Source of the DNA: Holdemania massiliensis
GTDB lineage: Bacteria > Bacillota_I > Bacilli_A > Erysipelotrichales > Erysipelotrichaceae
Length of the DNA: 64,000 bases
Direction: 5' to 3'
Assembly: GCF_022440805.1 (NCBI RefSeq)
Contig: NZ_JAKNTK010000001.1
Span: forward strand, 310,001-374,000
Under the pieces are notes generated by a model, which did not search any database, was not told the origin of the DNA, and worked only from the letters and a program-made list of their open reading frames with translations. The translations under genes and the position numbers were made by a program. Positions 8,401-16,506 of the stretch are shown in pieces (positions within the stretch are counted from its first letter, which is position 1; every line of letters begins with the position of its first letter).

Positions 8401-9559
8401 TGCCTGCCGTCATCTCGACGGACGCGGTATTGTCATGGTCGGTGCGGAAGTCAAGGAAGGCGACATCCTGGTCGGTAAGGTAACCCCGAAAGGCCAGAGC
8501 GAAATCTCTCCGGAAGAAAAGCTGTTATTGGCGATCTTTGGTGAAAAATCCCGAGAAGTCCGTGATAACTCGCTGAAAGTGCCGCATGGCGGCGCCGGCA
8601 TCGTTCACTCCATCCGAATTTTCAAACGGAATGAAGGCCACGATCTGCCGCCGGGAGTTAATGAAGTGGTTAAAGTCTACATCGTTCAGAAACGTAAAAT
8701 TTCTGAAGGTGATAAAATGGCCGGCCGTCATGGCAACAAGGGCGTTATCTCCAAGATCCTGCCGATCGAAGATATGCCGTATTTGCCGGATGGCACCCCG
8801 ATTGATATCATGCTGAACCCGTTCGGCGTTCCATCTCGTATGAACATCGGACAGGTTTTGGAAATCCATCTGGGCATGGCTGCGAAAGCCTTGGGCATCA
8901 AATTTGCGACTCCGGTTTTCGACGGGATTTCCAATGATGAACTGAAGTCGATCATGGAAGAAGCGCAGACCTCCCAAGACGGCAAGCTGGTGCTGCATGA
9001 CGGCAAGACCGGCGAACCGTACGATGAACGGATTTCGGTCGGCGTTATGTACATGATCAAGCTGGCGCACATGGTTGACGATAAGCTGCATGCCCGTGCT
9101 ACCGGCCCATACAGCTTAGTTACGCAGCAGCCGTTAGGCGGTAAGGCGCAAAATGGCGGTCAGCGTTTCGGTGAAATGGAAGTCTGGGCGCTGGAAGCTT
9201 ACGGCGCCGCGCATACGCTGCAGGAAATTCTGACTGTGAAGTCGGATGATATCGTCGGCCGGACGAAGACCTATGAAGCCATCATCAAGGGCAGAGATCT
9301 GCCGGAACCGGGAATTCCTGAATCCTTCCGCGTTCTTAAGCACGAGCTGCAGGCGTTGGCCATCGACGTCAAGATGCTGGATGAAGAAGGTCTGGAAGTC
9401 GATATGAAGAAGATGGAAGCAGACGAAATTAACGAAGTTGCAGCCCTGGAGAACGTCGTATCCGAAACCTCGACAGAGATTCCGGCCCAGGTCATCGACG
9501 AGGAGGATCTGCCGGAAGAAGCGGCTGTAATCGGATTTGATGACGAAGACGTTGAGTAA
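5420..9559 (+). CDS. rpoB: DNA-directed RNA polymerase subunit beta
   Basis: A 1,379-residue beta subunit with all core motifs, including the rifampicin region SSSQLSQFMDQQNPLAEL and the GDKMAGRHGNKG motif. It is longer than the B. subtilis protein (about 1,193). Most of the surplus is an insertion of roughly 130 residues before DDIDMLGNRR, containing two similar units (LAEDVLSGEG at about 346, LANDVDCGER at about 412). The rest is an acidic C-terminal tail of about 50 residues. Asn668 (codon AAC at 7421) stands where E. coli has His526, a change linked to rifampicin resistance. The start at 5420 is preferred over 5411, which directly abuts the AAAGG site. Confidence 0.97.
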   Translation: MEKMQNYRIEKLGKKAERRNYSKVSGSLDLPDLVEVQTQSFEWFIREGIREVFEDIYPIQNYGGNIRLKFVDYEFGTPKYTVNECKYREANFAAPLKAKMELEMVDNTTGEVLTKWEDVFLGEFPMMTETGTFIINGAERVIVSQIVRSPGAYFDIASEDKTGKDSFNCELIPSRGTWLEFMTDGKKAALGRIVNMSVDRKRKILSTILFKAIGMSLNLEKSEDGFDTTEIRRFLKALGLEVFEENIVEGEPREFLNLYMLLYTSFFGNYEEIRNTLAADKIKTSNEALLAIYENQRSDEVPTIDGSINLMNAKFFDHRRYDLTKAGRYKLSKKLSLTDRMEGTYLAEDVLSGEGKVLFEKGTFVTKKERNVLREEMLKGSHVTAFPFVHDFSHPDTSMMDTSWSLGLIGRILANDVDCGERLFEKGTVLTEKDIEALAKEVKEVRVYSGLVAKPVALTAENASAVLNYGHRFFVIGRLTANNEDMTNNGELVVERYIPDEDYSKLSASEQQVIIERAHQNQAITAWLVGAAVQTITVSTSSDCSNPIKIVAIDPINQKKTITISDMYAFYSYELNMMDGVGSVDDIDMLGNRRIRTVGELIQNQFRIGLSRMERVVKERMSIAEAAGLTPKQLTNIRPLTAAIKEFFSSSQLSQFMDQQNPLAELTNKRRISALGPGGLTRERAGFEVRDVHNSHYGRICPIETPEGPNIGLISNLTTYAKINEYGFIETPYRLVKADGEVTEEYVYLSADEENDFIIAQANEVHEGRLINDMVVARKAGETIMAHRDQVELADVSPKQIVSVATACIPFLENDDASRALMGANMQRQAVPLLNPHSPYVGTGMEHRIARDSGSACICTGNGVVTYVDANKIVVTEDEGEQRVYELQKFRRSNAGTCINQRPIVKHGERVERGDILADGPSMEKGELALGQNVTIAFMTWHGYNYEDAIIMSERMVRDDVYTSIHIEEYDIECRETKLGPEEITRDIPNVSENACRHLDGRGIVMVGAEVKEGDILVGKVTPKGQSEISPEEKLLLAIFGEKSREVRDNSLKVPHGGAGIVHSIRIFKRNEGHDLPPGVNEVVKVYIVQKRKISEGDKMAGRHGNKGVISKILPIEDMPYLPDGTPIDIMLNPFGVPSRMNIGQVLEIHLGMAAKALGIKFATPVFDGISNDELKSIMEEAQTSQDGKLVLHDGKTGEPYDERISVGVMYMIKLAHMVDDKLHARATGPYSLVTQQPLGGKAQNGGQRFGEMEVWALEAYGAAHTLQEILTVKSDDIVGRTKTYEAIIKGRDLPEPGIPESFRVLKHELQALAIDVKMLDEEGLEVDMKKMEADEINEVAALENVVSETSTEIPAQVIDEEDLPEEAAVIGFDDEDVE

Positions 9560-9573
9560 AGGAGGCGTAAGCG

Positions 9574-12500
9574 ATGAGTGTCAATAAATTTGCCGCCATT
9601 CAGGTCGGTCTGGCATCCCCGGAACGAATCCGCGAATGGTCCTATGGCGAAGTCAAAAAGCCGGAAACGATTAACTACCGTTCTCAGAAACCAGAACGGG
9701 ACGGCTTATTCTGCGAACGGATTTTCGGTCCCTCAAAGGACTGGGAGTGCTATTGCGGAAAATACAAGAAAGTACGCTATAAGGGCGTAATCTGTGACCG
9801 CTGCGGCGTAGAAATCACCAAGAGTTCTGTCCGCCGTGAACGGATGGGTCACATTGAACTGGCAGCACCGGTTGCGCATATCTGGTATCTGCGCGGCATT
9901 CCAAGCCGCATGAGCCTGCTGCTCAACATCACGCCGAAAGCGCTGGAAGAAGTAGTTTACTTCGTATCCTGGGTCGTCACCGATCCGATGGACACCCCGC
10001 TGGCTGTCAAACAGATTCTGTCTGAAAAAGAATATCGTGAAAATACCGCGCTGTACGGTCCGGGCAGCTTTGTCGCCCAGACCGGTGCCGAAGCGGTCAA
10101 AACCTTGTTGGAAAAGGTCGATATCGAAAAAGAACATGAGATCGTCATCAAAGAACTGGAAAACGCGAATGGGGATAAGCGCAAGAAACTGATCAAGCGT
10201 TTGGAAACGATCGACGCTTTCCGGCATTCCGACAACAAGCCGGAATGGATGGTGCTGAGTGTTCTGCCGGTTATTCCGCCGGATTTACGTCCGATGCTGC
10301 AGCTGGACGGCGGCCGCTTTGCGACCTCCGACTTAAACGATCTGTACCGCCGTGTTATCACCCGCAACAACCGTTTGAAGAAACTGTTGGAGCTGGGAAC
10401 GCCAGCGATCATCGTGCAGAACGAAAAACGTATGCTGCAGGAAGCGGTCGATGCTTTGATCGACAATGGCCGCCGCTCCAAGCCGATTACTGGTGCGGGC
10501 GGACGAGCCTTGAAATCCCTGTCGCATTCCTTAAAGGGTAAGCAGGGACGTTTCCGTCAGAACCTGTTAGGTAAGCGTGTCGACTTCTCCGGCCGTTCCG
10601 TTATCGCGGTAGGACCGGATCTGAAGATGTATCAGTGCGGAATTCCGCGTGAAATGGCGATTCAGCTGTATAAGCCGTTCGTCATCAATGAAATTGTCAA
10701 TCAGGGCATTGCCGGCAATCCGAAGACGGCGGAGAAACTGATCGACCGCCAGGATCCGCGCGTCTGGGACGTTGTCGAGCAGGTCATTGACAACCACCCG
10801 GTATTCCTGAACCGTGCCCCGACACTGCACCGCTTAGGAATTCAGGCATTTAAACCGAAACTGGTTGAAGGCCGTGCGATCCGTCTGCATCCATTAGTCT
10901 GTACGGCGTTTAACGCCGACTTTGACGGCGACCAGATGGCTGTCCATCTGCCGTTGTCGGAAGAAGCTCGGGCGGAAGCAGAAATCCTGATGCTGGGCTC
11001 CAACAACATTCTGGGTCCGAAAGATGGTAAGCCGATCGTTACGCCGGGCCAGGACATGGTTCTGGGCAACTTCTATCTGAACATGGAAGAAACTGCCGAT
11101 GAATTCTTTGCGAAGGCTGATTTCCTGGATTCTCTGGGCGATCATGAAGCGGCTGAGATGTGGCGCCGGTTCGGTACCAATGAAGGCCATGTCTTCAAGG
11201 ATACCAATGAAATCCGGATCGCTTATCAGAATAAGCAGGTGCATCTGCATACCCGCATCGCTTTGCCGGGTTATGCGCTGCATAAGAGCTGCTTTACTGA
11301 AAAGCAGAATCATTCCTACTTAGTAACGACGGTCGGTAAGGTTATTTTCAACGAAATGTTTCCAACCGACTTCCCTTATATCAACGATGTCAACAAGGCC
11401 AGTCTGCAGGCAACACCGGAGAAGTTCTTCCTGCCGTTAGGCACGAATATCAAGGAAGCGATTGCCGCCATGCCGCTGAATCCTGAATTTAAGAAGAAGG
11501 ATCTGTCCAATGTCATCGCGGAAGTGTTCAATCGTTACAGAACGGAAGGCACTTCGGATATCATGGACAATATTAAGGATCTGGGCTTTGAATATTCCAC
11601 CGTGGCGGGCATGACCGTTTCTCTGGCGGATATCAACGTCGTTCCAAACAAGCAGAAATATGTTGAGGAAGGCCGTGCTCAGGCTGATAAGCTGGATAAG
11701 CTGCTGCAGCGAGGCATGCTGACGCCGCCGGAATGGGAGCGTCACTTCTCGAAGCTGTGGGCGGATATCAAGGATGAAATCGGCGATGCCGTTATGAAAT
11801 CCCTGCCGCGTAAGAATCCGATCAACATGATGGCGGTTTCCGGGGCGCGAGGCAATAAATCTCACTTTACTCAGCTGTGCGGTATGCGTGGTCTGATGGC
11901 GCGTCCGACGCAGTCGAAGTCAAAGAAAGAATATCAGCCTTCGATTATCGAAGTTCCGATTTATTCTTCCTTCCGTGAAGGCTTGAATGTGTCTGAATTC
12001 TTTATCTCGACTCACGGCGTGCGTAAAGGTCTGACCGATACCGCGCTGAAGACGGCGGAATCCGGATACCTGACTCGCCGACTGGTCGATGTTGCGCAGG
12101 ATGTCGTCATCATTGAAGAAGACTGCGGAACTGACCGCGGCTATCTGGTTGAGGATATCATCGACCGCAAGACCAACACGATCCTCGAACCGCTGGCAGA
12201 ACGGTTAATCGGCCGTTACAGCCAGGATGCGATTGTTGATCCGAAGACCGGTGAGGTTCTGGTTGAAGCCGATACCTATATGGATGAAGCGATGGCACAG
12301 CGTGTTGTCAACGCCGGCGTTACTCAGGCCTATATCCGCAATACCTTTACCTGCGAAAGCACCAACGGTGTCTGCCGCAAGTGCTACGGCCGCAACATGG
12401 CGACCGGCAAGCTGGCGGAAGCGGGTGAAGCGATTGGTATCATGGCGGCTCAGTCCATCGGTGAACCGGGTACTCAGCTGACCATGCGTACTTTCCATAC

Positions 12501-13371
12501 CGGCGGCGTTGCTTCCGGTAACGACGGTGATATCACACAGGGTCTGCCGCGAGTTGAAGAACTGTTTGAAGCGCGCTGCCCGAAACATGTCGCAGTCCTG
12601 TCCAAGATTGATGGTGAAATCACCGAAATCAGTGAACTGGAAAACAAGAGCGGCATGCGGATTGTGGTCACCAATGAAAAAGAAAGCATTGAACACAAAT
12701 GCGATTTGACGCAGACGATTCGTTCTTGGCTGAAAGTCGGATCGAAAGTCGTTGCCGGCGATAAGCTGACCGAAGGTCAGGTAAATCCGAAGGAACTGCT
12801 GGAAGTCGCAGGCGTAATGGAAGTTCAGAACTATATCCTGAAGGAAGTTAAGAAAGTTTATGCTTCTCAGGGTATCGAAATTTCCGATAAGCACATCGAA
12901 GTCATGATCCGGCAGATGCTGCGGAAGATCATTGTCATCGACGGCGGAGACACCGGCTTAAGCGCGGGTCAGACGTTGTCGCTGAACAACATCACCGGCA
13001 TCAACCGAGCCTGTCTGTTAGCGGGCAAGCATCCGGCTGTCTTTGGACCAACGCTGTTAGGTATTTCCAAGGCTTCAGTCGAAACGGATTCCTTCCTGTC
13101 CGCGGCGTCCTTCCAGGAAACCACCAAGGTTCTGACGGAGGCGGCGATCAAGGGCAAAGTCGACCATCTGATCGGCTTGAAGGAAAACGTTATCATCGGC
13201 AAACTGATTCCTGCGGGAACCGGCTCGAAATTCGAGCGTGAAACAACACGGCTGATCGAAGAACGGGCTGCCGAGCTGCGTGAAGAACGCGAAGAACGGG
13301 CTGCTGATCTGGAAGAAGATGTTAAGCTTCCGGAAGAAATGCTGAGCAATCACGCTGAACCAGCGGCATAA
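9574..13371 (+). CDS. rpoC: DNA-directed RNA polymerase subunit beta'
   Basis: A 1,265-residue beta' subunit. The catalytic Mg-binding loop NADFDGDQ lies at about residues 447-454. The N-terminal zinc ribbon (CYCGKYKK and CDRCG) and the second zinc site (EDCGTD with CESTNGVCRKC) are complete. The C-terminus ends in a charged Arg/Glu-rich helix. An AAAGGAGGCG site overlaps the rpoB stop, so the two genes are coupled. A strong terminator follows; the usual rpsL-rpsG-fusA genes do not. Confidence 0.98.
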   Translation: MSVNKFAAIQVGLASPERIREWSYGEVKKPETINYRSQKPERDGLFCERIFGPSKDWECYCGKYKKVRYKGVICDRCGVEITKSSVRRERMGHIELAAPVAHIWYLRGIPSRMSLLLNITPKALEEVVYFVSWVVTDPMDTPLAVKQILSEKEYRENTALYGPGSFVAQTGAEAVKTLLEKVDIEKEHEIVIKELENANGDKRKKLIKRLETIDAFRHSDNKPEWMVLSVLPVIPPDLRPMLQLDGGRFATSDLNDLYRRVITRNNRLKKLLELGTPAIIVQNEKRMLQEAVDALIDNGRRSKPITGAGGRALKSLSHSLKGKQGRFRQNLLGKRVDFSGRSVIAVGPDLKMYQCGIPREMAIQLYKPFVINEIVNQGIAGNPKTAEKLIDRQDPRVWDVVEQVIDNHPVFLNRAPTLHRLGIQAFKPKLVEGRAIRLHPLVCTAFNADFDGDQMAVHLPLSEEARAEAEILMLGSNNILGPKDGKPIVTPGQDMVLGNFYLNMEETADEFFAKADFLDSLGDHEAAEMWRRFGTNEGHVFKDTNEIRIAYQNKQVHLHTRIALPGYALHKSCFTEKQNHSYLVTTVGKVIFNEMFPTDFPYINDVNKASLQATPEKFFLPLGTNIKEAIAAMPLNPEFKKKDLSNVIAEVFNRYRTEGTSDIMDNIKDLGFEYSTVAGMTVSLADINVVPNKQKYVEEGRAQADKLDKLLQRGMLTPPEWERHFSKLWADIKDEIGDAVMKSLPRKNPINMMAVSGARGNKSHFTQLCGMRGLMARPTQSKSKKEYQPSIIEVPIYSSFREGLNVSEFFISTHGVRKGLTDTALKTAESGYLTRRLVDVAQDVVIIEEDCGTDRGYLVEDIIDRKTNTILEPLAERLIGRYSQDAIVDPKTGEVLVEADTYMDEAMAQRVVNAGVTQAYIRNTFTCESTNGVCRKCYGRNMATGKLAEAGEAIGIMAAQSIGEPGTQLTMRTFHTGGVASGNDGDITQGLPRVEELFEARCPKHVAVLSKIDGEITEISELENKSGMRIVVTNEKESIEHKCDLTQTIRSWLKVGSKVVAGDKLTEGQVNPKELLEVAGVMEVQNYILKEVKKVYASQGIEISDKHIEVMIRQMLRKIIVIDGGDTGLSAGQTLSLNNITGINRACLLAGKHPAVFGPTLLGISKASVETDSFLSAASFQETTKVLTEAAIKGKVDHLIGLKENVIIGKLIPAGTGSKFERETTRLIEERAAELREEREERAADLEEDVKLPEEMLSNHAEPAA

Positions 13372-13378
13372 ATCACTC

Positions 13379-13417
13379 AAAGAGGGAGTATCTGAAACAG
13401 ATGTCCCTCTTTTTTTC
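13379..13417 (+). terminator. Terminator of rpoB-rpoC
   Basis: AAAGAGGGA pairs with TCCCTCTTT, extended by an inner TATCTG/CAGATG stem around an AAA loop and followed by a T run. Confidence 0.9.
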
Positions 13418-13418
13418 A

Positions 13419-13447
13419 TTGAATTTTCGGCGCGAGTATCATATCAT
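13419..13447 (+). promoter_or_regulatory. Promoter of gdhA
   Basis: TTGAAT at 13419 and TATCAT at 13442, spacer 17 bases, ending about 20 bases before the start codon. Confidence 0.55.
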
Positions 13448-13468
13448 AGTAAAAAAGGTGGGATAACA

Positions 13469-14809
13469 ATGAATCACTATTGCGAACGAGTTTTACATCA
13501 GCTGAAAGAAAAAGACGCTTCACAGCCGGAGTTTCTGCAGGCTGTTGAGGAAGTTCTGAGTTCCGTCAGCTTGATTTTTGATCAGCATCCGGAATATGAA
13601 AAGATGGCAATCCTGGAACGATTAACCGAACCCGAGCGGATGATCCAGTTCAAAGTACCGTGGATGGACGATCAGGGTCAGATGCATGTCAACCGCGGCT
13701 ACCGCGTACAGTACAACAGCGTTTTAGGTCCATATAAAGGCGGGTTGCGGTTTCATCCGGCAGTCACACTGGGGATGATGAAATTCCTGGCGTTTGAACA
13801 GATTTTCAAGAATGCGTTAACGACGCTGCCGATTGGCGGCGGCAAGGGCGGCAGCGACTTTGATCCGAAAGGAAAGAGTGATCAGGAAGTCATGCGGTTC
13901 TGTCAGAGTTTCATGATCGAATTGTCCAAGCATATCGGTCCGGATGTCGATGTCCCGGCGGGGGATATGGGCGTCGGTGCACGAGAAATCGGATATTTGT
14001 ACGGCCAGTACCGGCGTTTAAAAGGGGTCAGCGAACGAGGTGTGCTGACTGGCAAAGGCGTAGGCTACGGCGGCAGCCTGGCGCGCAAGGAAGCAACGGG
14101 CTATGGTTTGATCTATTTTGTGTTGGAAATGATGCGGGCTCACCAGATGGATCCTCAAGGCAAGCGGGCGATTGTCAGCGGCAGCGGCAACGTTGCGATC
14201 TATGCGGCGGAAAAAGCGCTGCAGAACGGAATTCAGGTCATTGCGATGAGCGATTCCCGCGGATATATTGTCGATGATCAGCTGGATCTGAACGTAGTGA
14301 AGAAGATTAAGGAACAGCTGCGGACATCCTTGTCCGCCTATCCGGAAATGGCTGGTCATGGTGAATATCATGAAGGCTCTGTTTATGATGCCGGGTTGAA
14401 GGTCGAACTGGCCCTGCCGTGTGCTACACAGAATGAAATCAACAAGGAACGGGCTGAGCGGCTGCTGAATCAAGGCTGTCTGTTAGTCGCGGAAGGCGCC
14501 AATATGCCTAACGACAACGAGGCCATCGCACTGTATCACGAAAAAGGCATCCTGTTTGCCCCAGGAAAAGCGTCCAATGCCGGCGGTGTAGCAACATCGG
14601 CTCTGGAAATGAGCCAGAACAGCATGCGGTTAGCCTGGACATTTGAGGAAGTGGATGATAAGCTGCGCGGGATCATGCGGTCGATTCATGAACAGTGCCA
14701 GACGGCGATGAATCAGTATCAGCTTGATCCGAAAGATTATGTGACGGCCGCGAATATTGCGGGCGTTCAGAAGGTCATCGACGGAATGATTGCGATGGGG
14801 GATTATTAA
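13469..14809 (+). CDS. gdhA: Glutamate dehydrogenase
   Basis: A 446-residue enzyme interconverting 2-oxoglutarate plus ammonia and glutamate. The substrate region YKGGLRFHP and the catalytic-Lys motif PIGGGKGGSDFDPKGKS match the hexameric NADP-type (EC 1.4.1.4), and the Rossmann motif is VSGSGNVAIYAAEKA. Cofactor preference is inferred from family resemblance. The gene has its own promoter and an AAAGGTGGG site. No regulator gene is adjacent and no clear terminator follows within the 50 bases before the next small ORF. Confidence 0.95.
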   Translation: MNHYCERVLHQLKEKDASQPEFLQAVEEVLSSVSLIFDQHPEYEKMAILERLTEPERMIQFKVPWMDDQGQMHVNRGYRVQYNSVLGPYKGGLRFHPAVTLGMMKFLAFEQIFKNALTTLPIGGGKGGSDFDPKGKSDQEVMRFCQSFMIELSKHIGPDVDVPAGDMGVGAREIGYLYGQYRRLKGVSERGVLTGKGVGYGGSLARKEATGYGLIYFVLEMMRAHQMDPQGKRAIVSGSGNVAIYAAEKALQNGIQVIAMSDSRGYIVDDQLDLNVVKKIKEQLRTSLSAYPEMAGHGEYHEGSVYDAGLKVELALPCATQNEINKERAERLLNQGCLLVAEGANMPNDNEAIALYHEKGILFAPGKASNAGGVATSALEMSQNSMRLAWTFEEVDDKLRGIMRSIHEQCQTAMNQYQLDPKDYVTAANIAGVQKVIDGMIAMGDY

Positions 14810-14867
14810 TCCATCCCTCCTGTTGTTCTGATCCCAGACAGGATTCACAGATAAAAGGAGAATCACA

Positions 14868-14921
14868 ATGAAGCAACCGAACGAATTAACCATACGCAAT
14901 ACAGGGGGAGGCTGGCGATGA
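14868..14921 (+). CDS. 17-codon upstream ORF overlapping the metallophosphatase start
   Basis: A 17-codon reading frame with an AAAAGGAG site six bases before its ATG. Its TGA overlaps the ATG of the next gene as ATGA, so ribosomes finishing it could restart on the phosphatase. The peptide is Gly/Arg-rich at its end and resembles nothing I know. It may be a translational coupling leader or chance. Confidence 0.4.
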   Translation: MKQPNELTIRNTGGGWR

Positions 14922-15756
14922 AGCTGGCCCTTCTCTTTCTTGGGCTGGCTTTTCTCTATCTTTTCCTGGGCTGGCTTGTCAGCTTTCCGATAAAACTGCG
15001 GGCTTATTCCCTGTCCAGTCCCAAGCTTTCATCTTCGGTGCGGATCGCGGTGGTATCGGATCTGCACAGCACGATTTATGGAGAGAATCAAAAGCGTCTG
15101 CTTAGCAAGCTGCGGCAGTCGCAACCGGATCTGATTCTAATGCCAGGCGATATCATTGATGATATCAAGCCGCTGAAAGGGGCTGAACAGTTCCTGGATC
15201 AGGTACCGGCGATCGCCCCCTGTTATTACTGTACGGGCAATCATGAGAACATTGATACGCTGATTACGCTGGAAGAAGTGAAGAAGCGGGTACGCCAGGC
15301 TGGCATTACTGTGCTGGACAACAAAAAGAAACGATTGCGATTCGCGGAACAACGCTGACTATCTGTGGGATTGATGATCCCCGTAAATACGCCTATGTCG
15401 ATCGTGACCGCCAGGAAGAAATTCAGCTGATGAAGAATCTGGGCGAGGTGAAAGACAGTTCTGAATATACGATCCTGGTTGCCCATCGGCCCGAAAGGGC
15501 AGAGATTTATGCCCAGTTTGGCTTCGACTTGATTGTGTCCGGACATGCCCACGGCGGTCAAGTACGAATTCCCGGCTTGATCAACGGATTGTTCGCTCCC
15601 CGGCAAGGCTGGTTTCCCAAGCGGGCAGGCGGCCTGTATCATGAAAAGGAGTCGGAACTGATCGTTTCCCGCGGGTTGTGTCAGCGCTGGTATCTGCCGC
15701 GTATTTACAATCCAGTTGAAATTCCAATCCTTGACATCCATCCTATTGCTAAGTAA
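14918..15756 (+). pseudogene. Membrane-anchored metallophosphatase (YkuE/YaeI type), frameshifted
   Basis: The first frame gives an N-terminal membrane anchor and the metal-site motifs SDLHS, PGDIIDD and GNHEN, then stops at 15356-15358. The -1 frame continues the protein directly (LTICGIDDP) and carries HRPER and GHAHGGQ, the remaining metal ligands. Adding a single A to the A5 run at 15323-15327 would restore one continuous protein of about 279 residues. Relatives act on UDP-sugar or lipid pyrophosphates; the substrate here is unknown. The run could be a real mutation, a phase-variable tract or a sequencing error. Confidence 0.8.
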
Positions 15757-15782
15757 AAGAACAGTTTTCCTGTTCTTTTGTT
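15755..15782 (+). terminator. Terminator after the metallophosphatase
   Basis: AAAAGAACAG pairs perfectly with CTGTTCTTTT across a five-base loop, followed by GTTTTG. Confidence 0.8.
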
Positions 15783-15864
15783 TTGTTAAGCCTAAAAAGT
15801 GAAAATTAGCGTTTAATTCACATTAAAATCAGTAAAAATCTATCGTTTCCCGTGAATTTTGATT

Positions 15865-15870
15865 TATAAT
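15865..15870 (+). promoter_or_regulatory. Probable -10 element of the MarR-family gene
   Basis: A consensus TATAAT lies 24 bases before the start codon. No good -35 hexamer sits at 16-18 bases upstream, so strength is uncertain. Confidence 0.4.
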
Positions 15871-15893
15871 GAAGCCAGGAAAGGAGTGAGTTC

Positions 15894-16340
15894 ATGAATC
15901 AAATTCGGGACGTAGTGAATTTAGATACAAAGGCCTTTATCATGTTTTCTGATCTGATCAAGCAATTTTATGAAGTCAAATCAGAGACCTTGAAAGTTTT
16001 GGATCTGAAGTTATCCCATCTTAAAATCCTGCATCTGTTGTCTGATCATAATGGAATCAACCAACAGGAAATTGCGGTCATTTCCGCCAGCAAGCGCTCT
16101 ACAATCTCAGAAATCATATCAGAAATGGAGAGTGAAGACCTCGTGGTGCGGATCGGCAACGATACAGACCGCCGAGTAATGAACATCTTCCTGACAGAGA
16201 AAGGAAAATCCGCTTCAGATCTTATTCAGTCTGAATTCCGAAGCTACTGCATGCAGTGCATGGAAGGGTTCTCCGATGCTGAGGTTCTGTTGTTTCAACA
16301 GCTGCTCAATCGTTTTCAGTTCCAAAAAGGGAAAAAGTAA
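15894..16340 (+). CDS. MarR-family transcriptional regulator
   Basis: A 148-residue winged-helix regulator. The DNA-binding region runs from about residue 40 to 105, with the recognition helix in SASKRSTISEIISEMES and the wing ending in DRRVMNIFLTEKGK. MarR proteins are usually dimeric repressors released by small aromatic or oxidising ligands. AAAGGAGTGAG precedes the ATG. It is monocistronic, with a promoter-like TATAAT upstream and a hairpin downstream. No obvious target is fixed by context; the neighbouring isomerase gene has its own promoter. Confidence 0.85.
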   Translation: MNQIRDVVNLDTKAFIMFSDLIKQFYEVKSETLKVLDLKLSHLKILHLLSDHNGINQQEIAVISASKRSTISEIISEMESEDLVVRIGNDTDRRVMNIFLTEKGKSASDLIQSEFRSYCMQCMEGFSDAEVLLFQQLLNRFQFQKGKK

Positions 16341-16361
16341 ATTCACGGAACCAAACAGCTG

Positions 16362-16395
16362 AGAAGTTTTCCTGCCGAGGGAGGACTTCTTTTCA
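16362..16395 (+). terminator. Terminator after the MarR gene
   Basis: AGAAG...TTTCCT pairs with AGGA...CTTCT and is followed by TTTTC. The stem has a bulge and the T run is short. Confidence 0.5.
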
Positions 16396-16432
16396 TAAGT
16401 GGGAAATGGACTGTTCATAGCGGTAAGCTTGC

Positions 16433-16461
16433 TTGTTTCCCCTTTCATTTCGCCGTATAAT
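16433..16461 (+). promoter_or_regulatory. Promoter of the TIM-barrel isomerase gene
   Basis: TTGTTT at 16433 and consensus TATAAT at 16456, spacer 17 bases. Confidence 0.65.
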
Positions 16462-16506
16462 TAAAAAAGAAGTTCTGTCGGGAATGGACAGAAATAGGAG
16501 GAAAGT

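Noticed and set aside
7667..9091. Long minus-strand open frames inside rpoB
   Set aside because: They mirror the codon bias of rpoB, overlap catalytic regions and have no homology that I recognise.
10567..10830. Minus-strand open frame inside rpoC
   Set aside because: A shadow of rpoC coding sequence with no ribosome binding site or recognisable family.
15319..15358. Programmed -1 frameshifting in the metallophosphatase gene
   Set aside because: The A5G run is a poor slippery heptamer in this frame (C AAA AAG) and I see no clear downstream pseudoknot. A simple one-base indel is the better explanation.
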